The translations under genes were made by a program, and so were the position numbers. A stretch of DNA of 64,000 bases, taken from assembly GCA_017795105.1 (NCBI GenBank), contig CP051247.1, positions 1,860,001-1,924,000 of the forward strand, in the 5' to 3' direction. The stretch comes from Planctomycetaceae bacterium. GTDB lineage: Bacteria > Planctomycetota > Planctomycetia > Planctomycetales > Planctomycetaceae. The notes below the pieces were generated by a model, which ran no database searches, had not been told where the DNA came from, and saw nothing but the letters and a program-made list of their open reading frames with translations. Shown one piece after another: positions 13,388 to 22,952 of this stretch. The first letter of the stretch is position 1. Each line of letters starts with the position of its first letter.

Positions 13388-15501
13388 GAACCAGCCAGGG
13401 CTCCCGACTTTCGCTGTTTGGCGATGAGCAGTCCACGAACGAGTTCGTTCCACTTCTCCCATTCGGCACCGCCGTACTGGTACATGGCCAGCGTGCCGTA
13501 ATACCAGTAGTACAGGTTTGGCTCGATCGCTTTGGGAGCATTCTCTTCTGCGAGCAGATAGTCGGCGGCTTCCTGACTGGCCGGGTTACTGCGGCGGATG
13601 CCCATCATCTGCTTGCAGAACAGGCACTCGGCGGTCATCGAAGCCGTAATCTCTGGACCGTATTCCGGGTGATAGGCAGCCAGCCCTTTGCGTTCGCCGA
13701 GTGAGCGATCGACGAGAAACTTGATCATGAGTTTGCGAGCGTCTTCCGGGATGGCAACCCCAGCGATCTCGGCACTCTTGAGGGCCATCAGTTGCCAGCC
13801 GAACATGCTCATGTCGCCGGACCAGTCGGGCAGATAGCGCCAGCCTCCATCGTTCTCATTCTGCATGGCGATCGTGAACTGCACGCCCTTCATCACCGCC
13901 TGACTGAGTCCATCATCGACACGGCGTTCGTTCTGCATCCCGTACGCCTCGGCCAGCGCGTAGGTCGCCATGCCATGACAGTACATACCGGCATAACGGG
14001 TCGCTTTGCCGCCGAGGTAGCCGTCTTCCCGCTGCTGGCTGATCAGCCACTGGATGGCCTTGGAGACGTTGGCGGCGTACTTCCCCTCTTCCTGGGTGTA
14101 GCCTGCTCCGAGGAACGCGAGAATGGTGAGAGCCGTCAAACCGGTGTCGGCTTCCACGCCCGCTTTTTGACGATCGATCCCCTGCTCGTCGATCTCGATC
14201 TTTCCCGAGCCCCACTTGGAGCCGTCCCAATGACCGTCCACTTCCTGAATGCTCGCCAGCCAGCCCAGCGCGCGCTCGACGGCTTCTTCCGACGCATCGG
14301 TTCCGCCGTATTGCCGGGCAATTTCTTTCCGACGGGCCAAATCGCGCAACCGATACGTCGCGGGGATTTCCGCGGACTGATCGCGGCGGACTGCATCAAA
14401 ATTGGGAGCCGGGAGATCGGCCAGTCGTGGGACCTCTTCCTCGCCGGGCAAGCGAGGAGCGGGCATGGCGGGAGCCGGTTCGAGGCTCGTTTCCGGGAGA
14501 GGTCCGGCATTTCGCGATGGAGTCGTCATCTCGTTGGCCGGCGCATCCCCTGTTCGCTGTGATCGCGTCGGCACTCGATTCTCAGTCATGTTCGGCTGCG
14601 AGGCTCCCTCGCCGGACACCATCTGTTCGCCAGAAAGGATCTCATCAGGAGCCGCCTGCTGAGGCGTCTGTCGTCGCTCCACGGTTTCGGCGATATCGCC
14701 CTGATTCGGCAGCTCAGGACGCGGACCGCGTTCGATATCGGGCACGCGAAGTCGCTGCTGCTCCATAAAACTGGTGGCGATGCGATCGCTGCCTCCGGCC
14801 TCGGGCCGCTGAACCTCTTCCGATTGAACCATACTCCGCGGGAGTTGAGTCCGGGTGCGGTCAGGGGCATCGGCATCGGTTCCCTGCGGATCGGGCGAGG
14901 GAATCGGTGGAAGCTCGGGAGATTCGATTTCGGGAAGGGTCGCCGCCGACATCTCACGGGGCGTTGGAGCCGCCATGGCAAGTTCAGGGCGCTCCTCCTG
15001 GGGTTTCCTGATCGGCTGAAACTCGGGCAGTTCCGGCGTCAGACTAACCGGTTCATCGACCTTTCGCTCGGGAGCCACCGAGGGGGTCGTGCTGAACTCT
15101 TCCCGCTCCATCCGTGACTGAATCGGATTCTTGAGCGAAGGAACCGATTCCCAGATCGGCGTATTGCCGGCCTCGTCGGTTCGTGTCTGATGCGTGCCGG
15201 CAATTACGACATCCTGAATGCGGATCGGTTCGAGGTCCCGGGCAACTTTCTCGCGCACCGGAGCAGGTGCCAGTGCAATTACGCCGACGCCGGAACTCAG
15301 GTGGATCAACACCGAGAAGAGCAGCGACTTCGACGAAGCGTGGTGATCGCCCCAGCGGGTCACGAGCATCGTCAGCAGATGGACCGCTGAGAAGATGAAT
15401 CCGAGTACGAGACCGCCCCAGAGCCACTGCTCAACAGCATCCGCCGGAACGTTCAAATGACCGGCCACCCAGACGTAGAAATCGGAGAGATAGGTCTTCA
15501 A
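13258..15501 (-). CDS. Membrane-anchored protein with prenyltransferase/squalene-cyclase-like repeats
   Basis: 747 aa. The N-terminal ~85 residues contain two hydrophobic segments (LWGGLVLGFIFSAVHLLTMLV and SLLFSVLIHLSSGVGVIAL). Next comes ~300 residues of Pro/Glu/Arg-rich disordered linker, then a C-terminal ~350-residue alpha/alpha-barrel-like domain. That domain has QW-like repeats: VERALGWLASIQEVDGHWDGSKWG, GLTALTILAFLGAG, AIQWLISQQREDGYLGG, WNPDGPWGGYGG. I see no DXDD cyclase motif, so hopene synthesis is unlikely. The TTG start has AGGAGG ~8 nt upstream and overlaps the exbD stop, showing translational coupling. The TAG stop lies in a GTAGGG repeat sequence. Function unknown; a TonB/Tol-like envelope partner of ExbD is possible. 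Confidence 0.82.
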   Translation of the reverse strand: MKTYLSDFYVWVAGHLNVPADAVEQWLWGGLVLGFIFSAVHLLTMLVTRWGDHHASSKSLLFSVLIHLSSGVGVIALAPAPVREKVARDLEPIRIQDVVIAGTHQTRTDEAGNTPIWESVPSLKNPIQSRMEREEFSTTPSVAPERKVDEPVSLTPELPEFQPIRKPQEERPELAMAAPTPREMSAATLPEIESPELPPIPSPDPQGTDADAPDRTRTQLPRSMVQSEEVQRPEAGGSDRIATSFMEQQRLRVPDIERGPRPELPNQGDIAETVERRQTPQQAAPDEILSGEQMVSGEGASQPNMTENRVPTRSQRTGDAPANEMTTPSRNAGPLPETSLEPAPAMPAPRLPGEEEVPRLADLPAPNFDAVRRDQSAEIPATYRLRDLARRKEIARQYGGTDASEEAVERALGWLASIQEVDGHWDGSKWGSGKIEIDEQGIDRQKAGVEADTGLTALTILAFLGAGYTQEEGKYAANVSKAIQWLISQQREDGYLGGKATRYAGMYCHGMATYALAEAYGMQNERRVDDGLSQAVMKGVQFTIAMQNENDGGWRYLPDWSGDMSMFGWQLMALKSAEIAGVAIPEDARKLMIKFLVDRSLGERKGLAAYHPEYGPEITASMTAECLFCKQMMGIRRSNPASQEAADYLLAEENAPKAIEPNLYYWYYGTLAMYQYGGAEWEKWNELVRGLLIAKQRKSGALAGSWNPDGPWGGYGGRIYSTALATLSLEVYYRFLPLYRIGDTVEE

Positions 15502-15920
15502 GAACCATCCTCCTCAGCAACCCGGTTGGCCAGCGACAGATTCGTGATGCCGACACGATGGCAGACGGCAAGAACATCCATCACATTCTGATATTCGCCA
15601 GCCGCATCGCCACGAACGATGACCGACTGGTCCGCATAACGTTCTTTCGCCTGCTGCAGCTGGATCGCGAGCTCTTCAATCGTGATCGGCTTCTCGCCGA
15701 GATACATCTCGCCCGACTGAGCAATACTGACGACGATCTCATCGGGTAAATCGCTCAACGGCAGTGCATTGGAGACGGTCGGCAGTTCGATTTCGAATTG
15801 ACGTTCCGCGTCCGAAAAGCGGGTTCCGACCATGAAGAAGATGATCAGCAACAGCACGATGTCGATCATCGGCGTCAGATTGAGCACGGGCTCTTCAACT
15901 TCTTCAGTTTTCAGCGGCAT
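15498..15920 (-). CDS. exbD: ExbD/TolR-family biopolymer transport protein
   Basis: 140 aa from the ATG ending at 15920 (MPLKTEEVEEP...). A GTG start ending at 16013 would add 31 unlikely residues. After a short cytoplasmic tail comes the single membrane helix LNLTPMIDIVLLLIIFFMV with the conserved proton-path Asp, then a periplasmic domain (FEIELPTVSNA..., VIVRGDAAGEYQNVMDVLAVCHRVGI). ExbD/TolR proteins use the proton motive force together with an ExbB/TolQ partner to drive a periplasmic effector. No ExbB gene is adjacent. The gene overlaps the following large membrane protein by 4 nt, which suggests that protein is its effector. Confidence 0.92.
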   Translation of the reverse strand: MPLKTEEVEEPVLNLTPMIDIVLLLIIFFMVGTRFSDAERQFEIELPTVSNALPLSDLPDEIVVSIAQSGEMYLGEKPITIEELAIQLQQAKERYADQSVIVRGDAAGEYQNVMDVLAVCHRVGITNLSLANRVAEEDGS

Positions 15921-16318
15921 CGGCTCGGCCCCGGCTTCCTGACGTCCGTCTCGCGTTTTCTCGTTGAGTGTTCCGCAGCCGTGCCCCGCAGCGAGATCTC
16001 GCTGCCAGTTCACAAACCGCGACCGCCAGAGACGTTCAGGAATCCCCGCGAAGGCCGTTGCTCAACACGACAGACCTTGCGCACTTTCCGCGCCCCAGCA
16101 TATTTGCCCATTAAGTATATCGACCTCGCGCAGGCGAAATCCAATTTTCCTGCAAAATGCATGCAGTCCGAACGCCTTCGCACACTCGTCACGGGGAGAC
16201 TGGAGAATCTGGTTAAACTTTGCGGGTCCGGGACAGATAACGGATGATCATGCAAGGCCCCATAGACTCTCATCGAGCTTGCTCAGGGATGCTTTCGCTG
16301 CATCGCTTGAGTGGAAGC
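15921..16318. other. Intergenic region between exbD and glgC
   Basis: About 400 bp between two minus-strand genes. Short frames on either strand have no recognisable motif. It must contain the exbD promoter, but no element could be assigned with confidence. Confidence 0.35.
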
Positions 16319-17557
16319 TCAAATGCAGAACTCGGCGAGGTCGCCGACGTTGCCGATGACGGCCACTCCCTCTTCTGTGATCGTGAAGCCGTTTCGACGA
16401 TCCTGTTCCGGGTCGTAGCCAATGGTCATCCCCTGCGGGATGACAACCCCCTTGTCGATAATGGCCCGCCGGACTCTGGCGTGACGTCCCACTTCGACGT
16501 GATCGAACAGGATCGAATCTTCGACACTCGCCCAGCTGTGCAGGACGACATTGGCCGAAATAATCGACCGTTCGGCTCGTCCGCCGGAAAGAATGGAGCC
16601 TGAGCAGACGAGACTGTCGAGAGCCGTGCCGACGCGGGGCGTCTCGCCGTCGGTTTGAGCGAACACAAACTTCGGTGGCGGTGAAAGAGGCTGATAACTG
16701 CGGATCGGCCAGCTCTGATCGTACAGATTCAGTTGAGGATCGACGGAAATCAGATCCATGTTCGCCGCGTAGTACGAATCGAGCGTGCCGACATCCCGCC
16801 AGTAGGCCGACTTGCCGGTATTCTTATCCTTGAACGGGAACGTCTGCACGTGGTGGTCGTTGATGATCCGCGGAATGATGTTCTTCCCGAAGTCGCGGGA
16901 ACTGTCGCGAATCGTGGCATCGTGACAGAGTTGCTCGTACAGAAAGTCGGCCTTGAAAACGTAAACCCCCATCGAGGCCAGACAATGATCCGGGTCGTCG
17001 GGCAGCGACTGCGGCTCCTGAGGCTTCTCGTGAAACTCGGTGACTCGTCCGTCGCCATCGACCGACATCACGCCAAAGTCCCGTCCTTCGCGAAGAGAAA
17101 CCGGCAGACAGGCGATCGTGGCATCTGCTCCCGACTCGACATGCCGGTCGAGCATTTCGGAGTAATCCATCTTGTAGATGTGATCCCCGGAGAGAATCAG
17201 AATGTTGTCGGCTTCGGTCTTTTCGATCGTGTAGATATTCTGGTAGACAGCGTCAGCCGTGCCCTGATACCACTGGTCGTCGAGCCGCTGCTGGGGGGAA
17301 AGGACATCAACATACTCGTCGAGTTCGCGGCAAAGAAATCGCCAGGCCTGATTGATATGACGTTCGAGGCTGGCCGCCTTATACTGCGTGAGGACAAGAA
17401 TGCGACGGAGTCCACTGTTGAGACAGTTCGACAACGTAAAGTCGATAATGCGATAACTTCCTCCGAAGGGAACGGCCGGCTTGGCCCGGTCGCGTGTCAA
17501 CGGTTCGAGGCGGGTTCCTTTCCCGCCGGCGAGAATCAGCGCCACGTCCCGTCGCAT
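16319..17557 (-). CDS. glgC: Glucose-1-phosphate adenylyltransferase
   Basis: Makes ADP-glucose from glucose-1-phosphate and ATP for glycogen synthesis. The 412 aa (family 400-430) begin with the nucleotide-binding ILAGGKGTRLEPLTRDRAKPAVPF, followed by GTADAVYQN, LILSGDHIYKMDY, the sugar-phosphate region FGVMSVDGDGRVTEFHEKP and YWRDVGTLDSYY. The C-terminal left-handed beta-helix is intact (VCSGSILSGG, SWASVEDSILFDHVEVGRHARVRRAIIDKGVVIPQG). All expected catalytic blocks are present. No other glycogen gene is adjacent. Confidence 0.97.
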   Translation of the reverse strand: MRRDVALILAGGKGTRLEPLTRDRAKPAVPFGGSYRIIDFTLSNCLNSGLRRILVLTQYKAASLERHINQAWRFLCRELDEYVDVLSPQQRLDDQWYQGTADAVYQNIYTIEKTEADNILILSGDHIYKMDYSEMLDRHVESGADATIACLPVSLREGRDFGVMSVDGDGRVTEFHEKPQEPQSLPDDPDHCLASMGVYVFKADFLYEQLCHDATIRDSSRDFGKNIIPRIINDHHVQTFPFKDKNTGKSAYWRDVGTLDSYYAANMDLISVDPQLNLYDQSWPIRSYQPLSPPPKFVFAQTDGETPRVGTALDSLVCSGSILSGGRAERSIISANVVLHSWASVEDSILFDHVEVGRHARVRRAIIDKGVVIPQGMTIGYDPEQDRRNGFTITEEGVAVIGNVGDLAEFCI

Positions 17558-17702
17558 ATCGGCCCTCTGTCCTGAGTGATTTCGCTGAAACTCCAGCCGT
17601 GCTGGAACGCATCAGAGATTGTAGTTATTTTGATCCAACGTCGGCAATAGGGGAGCCCCGAAAGCCGGCCGAGTTTTCAAGACCATCAAACAGGAGGATT
17701 GA

Positions 17703-18629
17703 ATGCCAGTCCCGTTCCCGACCTGCCATTGGATCGCCGCTGTCTGCCTCACGGCCTGCCTGTTCATGCCGTCCGTCGAGACTCCAGCCGCGTTCCAGCC
17801 GGATGTCGTGGCGATGGTCAACGGTCAGCGAATTACCGATGAGAACGTGAAGCAGGCCCTCGCCATGCGGGGCATTCTGCAGGACAGCTCGGCCGATACC
17901 TATTCGACCATGCTCGATCGACTCGTCGAACGCAGTCTCATTCGGCAGTTCCTTCGCTCACGGAGCGTAACCGCTCCGAAGTCCCAACTCGAAAGCCAGA
18001 TGAAAGTCGTCGACCGCATTCTGGCTCAGGAAGGTTCCCCAGAAGCCGCTCTCGAAAAACTGCAGATTACCCGGAAGGACCTCGAAGACGAACTCGCCCT
18101 TTCCCTGGCGTGGCAACGCTATGTCCGGCAGGTGGTAACCGAGGAGCAGCTTCGAACTCATTTCGACAAGAATCGCACCAGACTCGACGGCACCAAAGTC
18201 ACGGCGAGCCAGATTTTCCTGGCACTTCCGAAAGACGCATCGTCTGCTGACGCCGAGCAGAAACGGAAGCAGCTGGACGCACTTCGCCAAAAAATCGCTG
18301 CCGGGGAACTCACCTTCGCCGAAGCCGCCCGCAAACATTCAGAATCGCCCAGCGCAGAGAACGGCGGCAAGATCGGCACGTTTGCCTACACCGGTCAGAT
18401 GCCGAAGGAGATTGCGGAAGCCGCCTTCAGTACGGAAGAAAGTTCGATAAGCGAGCCGTTCCGCAGCCAGTACGGCGTGCATCTACTGCACATCGACGAA
18501 GTCATCTCCGGCCAGCTCAGCCTGGAAGACGCCCGCCCGCAGATCTTCCGCCACTTCGAAAACCAGCTCTGGCGGGATACCGTCGAAAGACTCAACTCCG
18601 GTGGAACCGTCAGGATCCTCGGAAGATAA
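17703..18629 (+). CDS. Exported peptidyl-prolyl isomerase of the parvulin (PrsA/SurA-like) type
   Basis: 308 aa starting at an ATG 6 nt after AGGAGG. A signal peptide (CHWIAAVCLTACLFMP) is followed by a SurA-N-like helical chaperone region (VAMVNGQRITDENVKQALAMRGILQ to ~residue 150). The parvulin domain spans about residues 160-260: TASQIFLALPKDAS, FAEAARKHSESPSAENGGKIGTFAYTGQMPKEIAEAAF, PFRSQYGVHLLHIDEV. A short helical tail closes it. It should act in the periplasm on folding of exported proteins. The last 35 nt of the gene are repeated 356 bp downstream in a REP-associated duplication. Confidence 0.92.
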   Translation: MPVPFPTCHWIAAVCLTACLFMPSVETPAAFQPDVVAMVNGQRITDENVKQALAMRGILQDSSADTYSTMLDRLVERSLIRQFLRSRSVTAPKSQLESQMKVVDRILAQEGSPEAALEKLQITRKDLEDELALSLAWQRYVRQVVTEEQLRTHFDKNRTRLDGTKVTASQIFLALPKDASSADAEQKRKQLDALRQKIAAGELTFAEAARKHSESPSAENGGKIGTFAYTGQMPKEIAEAAFSTEESSISEPFRSQYGVHLLHIDEVISGQLSLEDARPQIFRHFENQLWRDTVERLNSGGTVRILGR

Positions 18630-18639
18630 CCCGTAGGGT
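18595..18639. repeat. Gene-tail direct duplication, copy 1
   Basis: 45 bp (ACTCCGGTGGAACCG...) covering the final 35 nt of the parvulin gene and 10 nt beyond. It matches 18951-18995 at 44 of 45 positions. Confidence 0.93.
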
Positions 18640-18647
18640 CCACTTCC

Positions 18648-18783
18648 GTAGGGTCCGCTCTGCGGACGCGCAATGGGGGTGCAACGCAGAGTCGAGTCTC
18701 GTTGCTCCAGCAAGCGTTCCCAAAACAATGAGACCGCGATTCTTCGAGCGAAACGCAATACGCGTCCGCACAGCGGACCCTAC
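18648..18783. repeat. REP pair of the RAYT-linked family (REPIN-C)
   Basis: 136 bp bounded by GTAGGGTCCGCTCTGCGGAC and the inverse GTCCGCACAGCGGACCCTAC, 18 nt after the parvulin stop codon. The right arm shares the extended context CGAGCGAAACGCAATACGC with the REPINs around the RAYT gene, but the interior is different. Confidence 0.9.
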
Positions 18784-18797
18784 ATTGCGCCCCTCCA

Positions 18798-18947
18798 GTA
18801 GGGTGCGTCTCGACGCACCATCGGATCGAAGATCCGACCAGAAGATCGCTGGCCGTTCAAAGATACTGAAGCAAAGTTCTGCCCGCGTTGTTACGAACAG
18901 GATGGCCTACGGTGCTTGTTGACTTGGTGCGTCAAGACGCACCCTAC
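18798..18947. repeat. REP pair of a second family (REPIN-D)
   Basis: 150 bp with ends GTAGGGTGCGTCTCGACGCA and the inverse TGCGTCAAGACGCACCCTAC. Each end forms a near-perfect hairpin (GTGCGTC/GACGCAC), and an inner TCGGATC/GATCCGA hairpin follows the left end. It shares only the GTAGGG cap with the RAYT-linked family. Confidence 0.88.
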
Positions 18948-18950
18948 TCC

Positions 18951-19106
18951 ACTCCGGTGGAACCGCCAGGATCCTCGGAAGATAACCCGTAGGGTGCGAC
19001 GCAGAATTAAGCCTCATTGCTCCATGGCGCGACGCCGAAACAATGAGACCGGATTCTTCGAGCGAAGCGCAATACGCGTCCGCACAGCGGGCCCGACATT
19101 GCGTTC
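18951..19106. repeat. Gene-tail duplication copy 2 with a degenerate REP pair
   Basis: The 45-bp copy at 18951-18995 is followed by a divergent copy of the REPIN-C interior and right arm. Shared blocks are AACAATGAGACCG, GATTCTTCGAGCGAA.CGCAATACGCGTCCGCACAGCG and ACATTGCG. The right arm is mutated to GCGGGCCCGAC and the left arm is mostly lost. The whole unit is an older or decayed duplicate of 18595-18790. Confidence 0.85.
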
Positions 19107-19122
19107 AACTTCTGTTGATTGC

Positions 19123-19872
19123 TCAACCGGCTTTGCGTTGTTTCATGACGCCTTCGACTTCGGCCAGTTGATCCTGGGTATTCACGCCCATGGCTTCCTG
19201 GATGTCGAGGCGGTCGGCGGCGAGGACGGTTTTGCCCTGCTTCAGCAGGATCTCGGCACAGTCGGTCAGGTAGTACTCGGCCTGCTGATTTTCGGGCCGG
19301 AGTTCTTTCAATGCGTTGAACAACTCGGGGCCATCGAAAGCGAAGCAACCGGTGTTGATCTCTTCGATCAGCAGTTCTTCGGGTGAGGCGTCTTTGTGTT
19401 CGACGATTCGCAGGAACTTGCCGGAATCATCGCGGACGATGCGGCCCAAGCCGGCGTTGTTGGCTGTCACGGCTGTGCCGACGACACAGGCCGCATTGTT
19501 CTGCTGCTGTTCATCGAGCAGGCCTTTGAGCGAATCGCCTCGCAGCAACGGCGTGTCGCCGGCGAGAACGAGAACGGGTCCCGTGTGATCACGCAGGGCG
19601 ACTTCGGCCATCATCACGGCGTGACCGGTTCCCTTTTGTTCTTCCTGGAGAGCAAACTCGACATCGTCGTGATGATCGAGAGCTCCACTGACCTGCTCGG
19701 CTTTGTGTCCGACGACAACCACGATCTTTGAAACTCCCGTCTGCCGTACGGCGTCGAGCACATGCTCAATCATCGGCTTGCCGCACACTTTGTGCAGCAC
19801 CTTGGGAAGTTCCGATTTCATTCGGGTGCTCTTGCCGGCTGCAAGAATGATGGCCGCAGGAGAGGTCGACAT
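19123..19872 (-). CDS. Single-domain GlmU-like NTP transferase
   Basis: 249 aa matching the N-terminal uridylyltransferase half of GlmU, which makes UDP-GlcNAc from GlcNAc-1-phosphate and UTP. Motifs: IILAAGKSTRMKSELPKVLHKVCGKPMIEHVLDA, QKGTGHAV, VLAGDTPLLRGDSL, GLGRIVRDDSGKFLRIVEHKDA, INTGCFAF, EYYLTDCAEIL. The ~200-residue left-handed beta-helix acetyltransferase half of bacterial GlmU is absent, and the stop follows directly after the linker helix. If this is the cell's UDP-GlcNAc enzyme, GlcN-1-P acetylation must be done elsewhere. Start ATG ends at 19872. Confidence 0.9.
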   Translation of the reverse strand: MSTSPAAIILAAGKSTRMKSELPKVLHKVCGKPMIEHVLDAVRQTGVSKIVVVVGHKAEQVSGALDHHDDVEFALQEEQKGTGHAVMMAEVALRDHTGPVLVLAGDTPLLRGDSLKGLLDEQQQNNAACVVGTAVTANNAGLGRIVRDDSGKFLRIVEHKDASPEELLIEEINTGCFAFDGPELFNALKELRPENQQAEYYLTDCAEILLKQGKTVLAADRLDIQEAMGVNTQDQLAEVEGVMKQRKAG

Positions 19873-19905
19873 AAATTAAACCCAGAGCGAGAAGGTCAAA
19901 GTGAT

Positions 19906-21144
19906 TTAGAATTCAATCCCGGCACGAATCATGAAGGCGTCATCCGGGTGCAGCGGGGCAACGCTGCTCAGACCGTGCACGCTCCACTTCCGATCGAAGG
20001 CATAGCCGAAATCAAGATACGATTCCCAGGTGCAGGCTTCCCAGCGAAGCCCGGCGAAGGCTCGCCACTCTTCGATCTGCAGTTGAGGATCGCTGCCATC
20101 GACTTCGCCTGCCTGCCACGACTGAATGTCGTATTCGGCTCCGGCATACAGCCAGGTGGCAACTCCCATCGGCGTGCCGACGAAGACTTCAGCCCGCGAC
20201 TTCGGGAAGGTCGCTCGGATTTCCCAGAACTCGTTCGGATTCCAGACCACCCCGGCGTTCGGCAGGATATGATCTTCGGCTCGGTCCCAGTACAGAACCC
20301 CGAGGACCCACATCCAGTTCGGCGAGGTGCGGAAGTACGCCGTCGCGTCGGCATCGAAGTTCCAGGCCTGCGAATTCAGCTGACGCTGGAAGTCCGTCGC
20401 TACGGCTGGAGTGAAACCGAACCGATAGCTGACTGGTCCCATCTGGGGTGAGGTCGTCTCGAAACGATAGCCAATGCGGTAGTAGTTGTCGGAGATGCGG
20501 GCCAGTCCGTTCTGAGTCGCGACCGGCAGCCGTGTTTCTTCGATGTTGTTGAAATCGATCTGAGTGAAGTTCAACTCGGGAGAGTGCTTCCAGATCCAGC
20601 CCGTCGGCGACTGCACGACATTGTCGAAGCGAATGTCGTACTCATAGACGGTGACATCGCCCGGTCCACCGGGGTTGGTCGGATCGTCTTCCAGATCGGC
20701 ATTGGAGATGTACGCGAAGTCGTAATGGGTCGTCCAGCCGAAGCGGACTGGCTGGGGTCCAACAACGCCGTAGCCCTGCGGGCCGGCAAATGGATCGCCC
20801 CCTGCTCCTGCATACGGCGAGGCCATGAAGGGATCGTAGCCGGGAACAGCCTGAGGCTGACCGTAAGGACTTGGCGCCCCCCCGCCGTAAACACCGCCAC
20901 CCCCGTAAACACCAGCGGCATTGGGATCGAACGGAGCAGCCTGCGGCTGTGCGCCGGGGCCCAGATCGTAAGTTTGTGGGGTCTGCCCACGGATCACGAC
21001 CTCGAACTCCTCGTGGAGACCGAAGTACGTCGGCCGAGACGCGCGGTCCGCGGTGCTGGTGGGAGATTCCGTAGTTACGCCGGCTTCGACAGCGAAGGGG
21101 ATCGCAAAGACGATCGCCGGTAGTGCGATGAATACAGGATTCAC
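19906..21144 (-). CDS. Predicted outer-membrane beta-barrel protein
   Basis: 412 aa with a signal peptide (MNPVFIALPAIVFAIPFAVEA). A Gly/Pro/Tyr-rich low-complexity linker covers about residues 70-130 (GVYGGGGVYGGGAPSPYG). After that come ~270 residues of alternating amphipathic strands rich in Tyr, Trp and Phe (VRFGWTTHYDFAYI, NYYRIGYRFETTS, YLDFGYAFDRKW). The protein ends in Phe (MIRAGIEF), the usual terminal residue of barrel proteins recognised by BamA. This suggests a 10-14-strand barrel of the type widespread in planctomycetes. Its substrate is unknown. It lies 33 nt downstream of nothing on its own strand and may be monocistronic. Confidence 0.78.
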   Translation of the reverse strand: MNPVFIALPAIVFAIPFAVEAGVTTESPTSTADRASRPTYFGLHEEFEVVIRGQTPQTYDLGPGAQPQAAPFDPNAAGVYGGGGVYGGGAPSPYGQPQAVPGYDPFMASPYAGAGGDPFAGPQGYGVVGPQPVRFGWTTHYDFAYISNADLEDDPTNPGGPGDVTVYEYDIRFDNVVQSPTGWIWKHSPELNFTQIDFNNIEETRLPVATQNGLARISDNYYRIGYRFETTSPQMGPVSYRFGFTPAVATDFQRQLNSQAWNFDADATAYFRTSPNWMWVLGVLYWDRAEDHILPNAGVVWNPNEFWEIRATFPKSRAEVFVGTPMGVATWLYAGAEYDIQSWQAGEVDGSDPQLQIEEWRAFAGLRWEACTWESYLDFGYAFDRKWSVHGLSSVAPLHPDDAFMIRAGIEF

Positions 21145-21547
21145 GATCAGTCCCTGTTATCTTCAGAAAGGAGGATCCACAGGATGAATTGCGTGAAGAG
21201 ACGGGCAGTTCGCGCGATCCTGCGGCGAGTGTGGCGCGGAAATCTCGTGGAATTTCCAGAACAGGTCAAGATCGATTCAAGATTTTCGTTTTGACAACCG
21301 GGGCCCTGCACGACCGGGCTGACGCATAAGCCCTGCCTGCCCCTCGAAATGCGGTCTCTCCGGCCTTTTGTGAGTCTTTCATGAAGCGATCCGCATTCTC
21401 CATCCCGGGGGGATTCTCCCCAGCATCACATTGAATATTGCCGATCTAACTGGTAATGTGAAGGTCCCGCCGGCTTTGCCTGCCGCACCAACGAGCGTCC
21501 TGATACCGACTTCCATGAAGTCCTCGCCTCCTGAACAGGATTGACAA
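21145..21547. other. Divergent intergenic region
   Basis: 403 bp between the barrel gene and the DUF1501 gene. AAAGGAGG at about 21168 on the plus strand has no following start codon. No palindrome family member or convincing small gene was seen. It presumably carries both promoters. Confidence 0.35.
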
Positions 21548-22894
<1,347 letters not shown>

Positions 22895-22952
22895 CTCGGC
22901 CCCCCGGCTTCTCAGAGAGTCGAACGATCCGACCGCGCCTTCGAATTCGGTT

